Positions 61,159 to 64,000 of a stretch of 64,000 nt of DNA are shown here, in pieces. The notes below the pieces were generated by a model. That model did no database searches and was not told where the DNA came from. It saw only the letters and a list, made by a program, of their open reading frames with translations. The number at the start of each line of letters is the position of its first letter. Position 1 is the stretch's first letter. This DNA comes from Microseira wollei NIES-4236 (GTDB lineage Bacteria > Cyanobacteriota > Cyanobacteriia > Cyanobacteriales > Aerosakkonemataceae), in NCBI RefSeq assembly GCF_020521235.1, contig NZ_BLAY01000002.1:1-64000 (forward strand), given 5' to 3'. Both the position numbers and the translations under genes were made by a program.

Positions 61159-62010
61159 CTACTCGAAAATTGAGCGAAATGAATTAATAGTAGCACCATC
61201 TCGTGAATTATCTAACACCGCAAACACAACTTTTTCAAAAAAGCAATTGAGTTGAGGGTTTTCTACAAGATGATGGTAAAAATATCGGGCAACATTTTCA
61301 GGATTATTTTTAAACACGCCACAACCCCAAGCGCCTAACACAAGTACTTTGTCACCCTGAATGGCGGCGATTGAAAGCAGCTTTTCGGTTCGCGCGAACA
61401 TTATGCTTTCAATTCGATCTATTTCTTCTTGATTCCCTTTTTCTCTAACTTCGCCTGCTTTGACTGCTGGTGCAGTCAGGATTGATACTAAAAAAGGTTT
61501 GTCTAAAAGTTTATCGTCATCATCTCTGATTACTGGAACTTGGGGGGAATAAATCATATCGTCGGTGTAGAGCGCCGAACCTAGATTTCTGTTAGTGTTA
61601 TACATATCTGTCATTTGAGCAATACAAGGATAAAGTCCAGTTGCTCTAGCTAAACTTTCTTCTTGCGCTTGAGTCCCTCTTAAAAATCCACCTCCGGGGT
61701 TTTTGCCTGAAGCGAAGTTTAAGCATAAGACTTTTTCTATCCCTTCTTGATTCACCAACCGACTCGCCGCGCGCAGTGTAGTTTCGTTATTGACTTCAAA
61801 ACTGGTTTTAATGGCAATTGTAGCAAGGCGATCGCGTTCCCTAAAAACTTGATTAAATCTGTCTGACGAGTAATGAATCGATTTAGTTTTCGCAGCTAGT
61901 AAATCATCTCTAATTTCAACAAATTCTCCATTTTTATTTTGGTATAATCCTTGTTTGAGAATGTCTATGGTTTCTTGAGCGATGAGGATGCGTTGCTCTG
62001 GATTAGTCAT
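61159..62010 (-). CDS. bacterial-type poly(ADP-ribose) glycohydrolase (TIGR02452-like macrodomain)
   Basis: A 283-residue protein. NFASGKNPGGGFLRGTQAQE (GGG 106-108) followed by ES, with QEE at 116-118, is the PARG signature GGG-x6-8-QEE, in which the second Glu is catalytic. The macrodomain-like rest includes VLVLGAWGCGVFKNNPENVA. It removes ADP-ribose chains or groups from macromolecules. Bacterial forms often belong to mobile or conflict-related loci. It starts 4 bp after the stop codon of a small coiled-coil gene, so the two are one operon. No ADP-ribosyltransferase gene is seen nearby. Confidence 0.92.
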   Translation of the reverse strand: MTNPEQRILIAQETIDILKQGLYQNKNGEFVEIRDDLLAAKTKSIHYSSDRFNQVFRERDRLATIAIKTSFEVNNETTLRAASRLVNQEGIEKVLCLNFASGKNPGGGFLRGTQAQEESLARATGLYPCIAQMTDMYNTNRNLGSALYTDDMIYSPQVPVIRDDDDKLLDKPFLVSILTAPAVKAGEVREKGNQEEIDRIESIMFARTEKLLSIAAIQGDKVLVLGAWGCGVFKNNPENVARYFYHHLVENPQLNCFFEKVVFAVLDNSRDGATINSFRSIFE

Positions 62011-62014
62011 ATAT

Positions 62015-62296
62015 TCACCTATCTTCGCCTTCTTGTTTTCGCTCTAACAACCGATCGACTTTACTTTCAATTGCTGCGATTTTCCTAAAAATAGTGGGGC
62101 GATCTTCATCGATAGATGCTAGCAAGTTGGCTATACCTTCTTGCACAATTGTTAATCGCTCTACTACGTTCTGGAGTCGTAACATACCGTCTCGAAATTC
62201 TTCTCGCTCCTGTCTCGCTTCAACCATTGCATCTAACATAGCTTGGATTGCCCTAGCGTTACTCTCAACAACCTGCTTTAATTCTTCATCAGTCAT
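62015..62296 (-). CDS. small coiled-coil protein upstream of PARG
   Basis: A 93-residue, highly charged, almost wholly helical protein with heptad-like spacing (ELKQVVESNARAIQAMLDAM and RLQNVVERLTIVQEGIANLL). It probably forms a coiled-coil oligomer. It has no membrane segment and no cysteine. The family is common in cyanobacteria as small proteins of unknown function near enzymes or toxin-antitoxin genes. Tight spacing to PARG suggests that they are used together. Confidence 0.75.
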   Translation of the reverse strand: MTDEELKQVVESNARAIQAMLDAMVEARQEREEFRDGMLRLQNVVERLTIVQEGIANLLASIDEDRPTIFRKIAAIESKVDRLLERKQEGEDR

Positions 62297-62333
62297 GGCA
62301 ATTACACCTTTGAAGTTAAGCCTACCTTCTATT

Positions 62334-62464
62334 ATCTCAAGTTGCTAGTTATAAGCTTTGGCGTTGCTAATTGCTAATTGCTAATTGCTAATATAGGATT
62401 TTTGATTGAGCCATTAGCCATTAGCCATTAGCCCCAAGCAGATAGATAACTAGCAACTTGCGTT
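62334..62464. mobile_element. MITE-like element, family 2, copy 3
   Basis: Ends TCTCAAGTTGCTAGTTATA and ATAACTAGCAACTTGCGTT match the copies at 23731-23887 and 50581-50715. The first 70 bp (GCTTTGGCGTTGCTAATTGC and the following ATATAGGATTTTT) are nearly identical to copy 1. It lies 6 bp beyond the 3' end of the methyltransferase gene (minus strand) and upstream of the coiled-coil gene. Confidence 0.8.
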
Positions 62465-62470
62465 ATTATC

Positions 62471-62968
62471 TCATTTTACCTCAATTTCTCTACCAGAAAT
62501 TACCCAGCGATAAATCGTAAATTCGGCTTCGGGAGTTGGTACGTAAATTACTTGCTCTGGTTCCCAATCTTCCATGTCAAAATCTAGGGATAGTACCCGC
62601 GTTCCAGGTTTAAGTTGGTTCCATAACATGGGACGGAGTCTTTTATTAACATGGGGCAATAAGTAAACATAAACTACCGTTGCATCGCTAAAATCGCTTT
62701 CAAATATGTTTTGGTGACGAAATGTAACGAGATCGCTCACACCAGCAGCCAAAGCATTCTCGTTAGCTGCCTGGATGCGATCCGGATCGATATCGATACC
62801 AACGCCTCTTGCACCGCATTGTAGGGCTGCTGCAATCGCCATCTGTCCATCCCCGCACCCCAAGTCGTAAAAAATATCCTCTGGAGTGATTTTGGCTAGG
62901 TTGAGGATGTCTTGTATTACATCTGGATGGCTGGGTATGTGACCGATGTCTGGTTGAAATTGTGGCAT
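62471..62968 (-). CDS. SAM-dependent methyltransferase
   Basis: A 165-residue class I methyltransferase, shorter than most (it lacks an extra substrate domain). Motif I is FYDLGCGDGQMAIAAA (about residue 38), the acidic end of strand 2 is VGIDIDPDRIQAANENA, and motif II/III is VVYVYLLPHVNKRLRP. The ATG at 62968 is preferred because the 17 upstream codons are unlike the family; start MPQFQPDIGHIPSHP fits. This resembles the DUF/lysine-methyltransferase-like group with substrates unknown. No operon partner is seen. Confidence 0.85.
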   Translation of the reverse strand: MPQFQPDIGHIPSHPDVIQDILNLAKITPEDIFYDLGCGDGQMAIAAALQCGARGVGIDIDPDRIQAANENALAAGVSDLVTFRHQNIFESDFSDATVVYVYLLPHVNKRLRPMLWNQLKPGTRVLSLDFDMEDWEPEQVIYVPTPEAEFTIYRWVISGREIEVK

Positions 62969-63242
62969 CTTTTGCTTTTTTGACCGGATCTCTAGGTTAA
63001 CTGCAAACCGCAAATGCATGATACAGTTCTAGATCGCTTGATTTGGCAACCCGCTTGCCAATCACCTTTGTTTCTCGGAAAAATCGTCCCTGGGAAACTA
63101 GAGATCGCAACCAGAAACCCGGTTTCTACGATCTTCGACCATTTTACAGATAGAGTAGTCTTGGCTAAAATTAGCATTCCGGACACCATATGTATTGTGT
63201 CTCGGAATTGACCCGCAACTCTGACCCAGGAAGACTCGCACC

Positions 63243-64000
63243 ATGCATCTGCCCCATCTCCACCCGCAACACGTCGATGAATTCGTCAAAGGCAGCAGCA
63301 TTGACCCGATCCTGGCCTCGCTGAATTTCCTGTCTTTAGAAGGAAATGTGCCTTACGAGTATTTGTTTATCTCCAGCTGCATACCTCGCACAAATATAGG
63401 AATTGTTAGCCTCCAGTGGCGGCGTCGCTACGCACAGATGGCAAAAGGCGGCTGGTGGTGTTCGGGGTTAGACCCTTTAAATCGTTGGCAGGAGATGGAA
63501 TGGGGGTGCTATAAGCCAAATCATCCCCGGCAGAATCGAGAAGGCAAACCGATCAAATACGAACATCCGCCGGGAATGGCAACGCGGATATTTTGTCTGA
63601 GGGTGTCATTGCACATTTGGCAGCAGGCGGCTTGGCGTTACAGTATTGCAATGCCAGAGAATATTGCGATTGGTGAAAATGGGGAAGCCATAGGGTTTTG
63701 GCAGTGGGTGGTGGAACAAAAAGTCCCGATAATTATATGTGAGGGAGTGAAAAAAGCAGCGGCTTTGTTGACCCAGGGGTATGTTGCGATCGGATTACCG
63801 GGAATTACCAGCGGCTACCGGGTGACGAGAGATTGGCAAGGTCGGATAAAAAACAGACAGATTATACCAGATTTAGCAGCGTTTGCTCAGTCAGGGCGTA
63901 CCTTTTATATTTGTTTTGACTACGAGAGGGAAGAGAAGAAAAAAAGGGCGGTGGAGAGTGCGATCGCGCAACTCGGTTATCTTATAGAACAAACAGGTTG
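63243..64000 (+). CDS. CyRepA1-family plasmid replication-type protein, N-terminal part
   Basis: An open frame from ATG 63243 runs without stop off the window end (252 codons seen). It starts MHLPHLHPQHVDEFVKGSSI and includes GGWWCSGLDPLNRWQEMEWG, KYEHPPGMATRIFCLRV and a Toprim-like segment VPIIICEGVKKAAALLTQGY (DUF3854-type). This is the N-terminus of the large cyanobacterial CyRepA1 replication proteins, which continue into a helicase/primase part. The TYICFDYE end may be the second Toprim acidic motif. Such genes lie on plasmids but also in chromosomes, perhaps as integrated plasmid remains. The 3' end and so its intactness are unknown. Confidence 0.8.
   Translation, partial: MHLPHLHPQHVDEFVKGSSIDPILASLNFLSLEGNVPYEYLFISSCIPRTNIGIVSLQWRRRYAQMAKGGWWCSGLDPLNRWQEMEWGCYKPNHPRQNREGKPIKYEHPPGMATRIFCLRVSLHIWQQAAWRYSIAMPENIAIGENGEAIGFWQWVVEQKVPIIICEGVKKAAALLTQGYVAIGLPGITSGYRVTRDWQGRIKNRQIIPDLAAFAQSGRTFYICFDYEREEKKKRAVESAIAQLGYLIEQTG

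Overview
The window is chromosomal DNA of a cyanobacterium. It carries psaD (photosystem I subunit II), many GCGATCGC (HIP1-type) octamers, PEP-CTERM proteins, a CyRepA1-type protein and a very dense load of the short palindromic repeats typical of large, repeat-rich, probably filamentous cyanobacteria. Species cannot be fixed from the sequence alone.

Layout. 0-5.3 kb: a 54/36-bp tandem repeat, then hydrogenase maturation genes hypE, hypA and hypB with an ankyrin gene and a SagB-type oxidoreductase between hypE and hypA. 5.5-7.7 kb: a papain-like peptidase with FG-GAP repeats next to a chagasin-type inhibitor of the same peptidase class. 8.2-10.5 kb: three tandem PEP-CTERM paralogues plus a relic of another. 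10.6-15.7 kb: ilvB with a C-terminal zinc ribbon, a solitary tnpB (IS200/IS605 group) just upstream of it, and an MFS exporter. 16.7-22.9 kb: a caspase/STAND-NTPase/WD40/TPR protein with two divergent uncharacterised partners, one carrying two in-frame stops. 23-26.5 kb: a hydrolase-like protein, a ferrochelatase-family protein, a CopD-type membrane protein and two small ORFs.

26.6-48.8 kb is the most unusual part. On the minus strand lies a respiratory nitrate reductase operon, RIC - CMD - diheme cytochrome c (narC-like) - narG - narH - narJ - narI - narK - narM-like, with an FNR/NNR-like palindrome upstream. It is split by an 11.6-kb element (35148-46751) bounded by 352-bp, almost identical inverted repeats and a 6-bp TTTAAT duplication. 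Removing the element and one TTTAAT rebuilds an ATG for narG that overlaps the cytochrome stop codon (ATGA), so the element went into codons 4-5 of narG. The element has no transposase gene. It carries a plus-strand set of haem and lipid-oxidation genes: cyclooxygenase-like dioxygenase, two catalase-related proteins, DyP peroxidase, SDR, DJ-1-type protein and lipase. This resembles the linoleate-10S-dioxygenase/hydroperoxide-lyase pair known from Nostoc punctiforme. Its 3' end holds pseudogenes and a truncated lipase.

49-64 kb: a MATE transporter broken by a single stop codon, an FMN reductase, a glycosyltransferase lying between a full-length DICT/GAF histidine kinase gene and a duplicated piece of its 5' end, psaD, two exported proteins, trpE, a PhzF-family protein, a bacterial-type PARG with a coiled-coil partner, a methyltransferase, and the start of a CyRepA1-family gene that runs off the window. 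Several small families of inverted-repeat elements (MITE-like) recur across the window.
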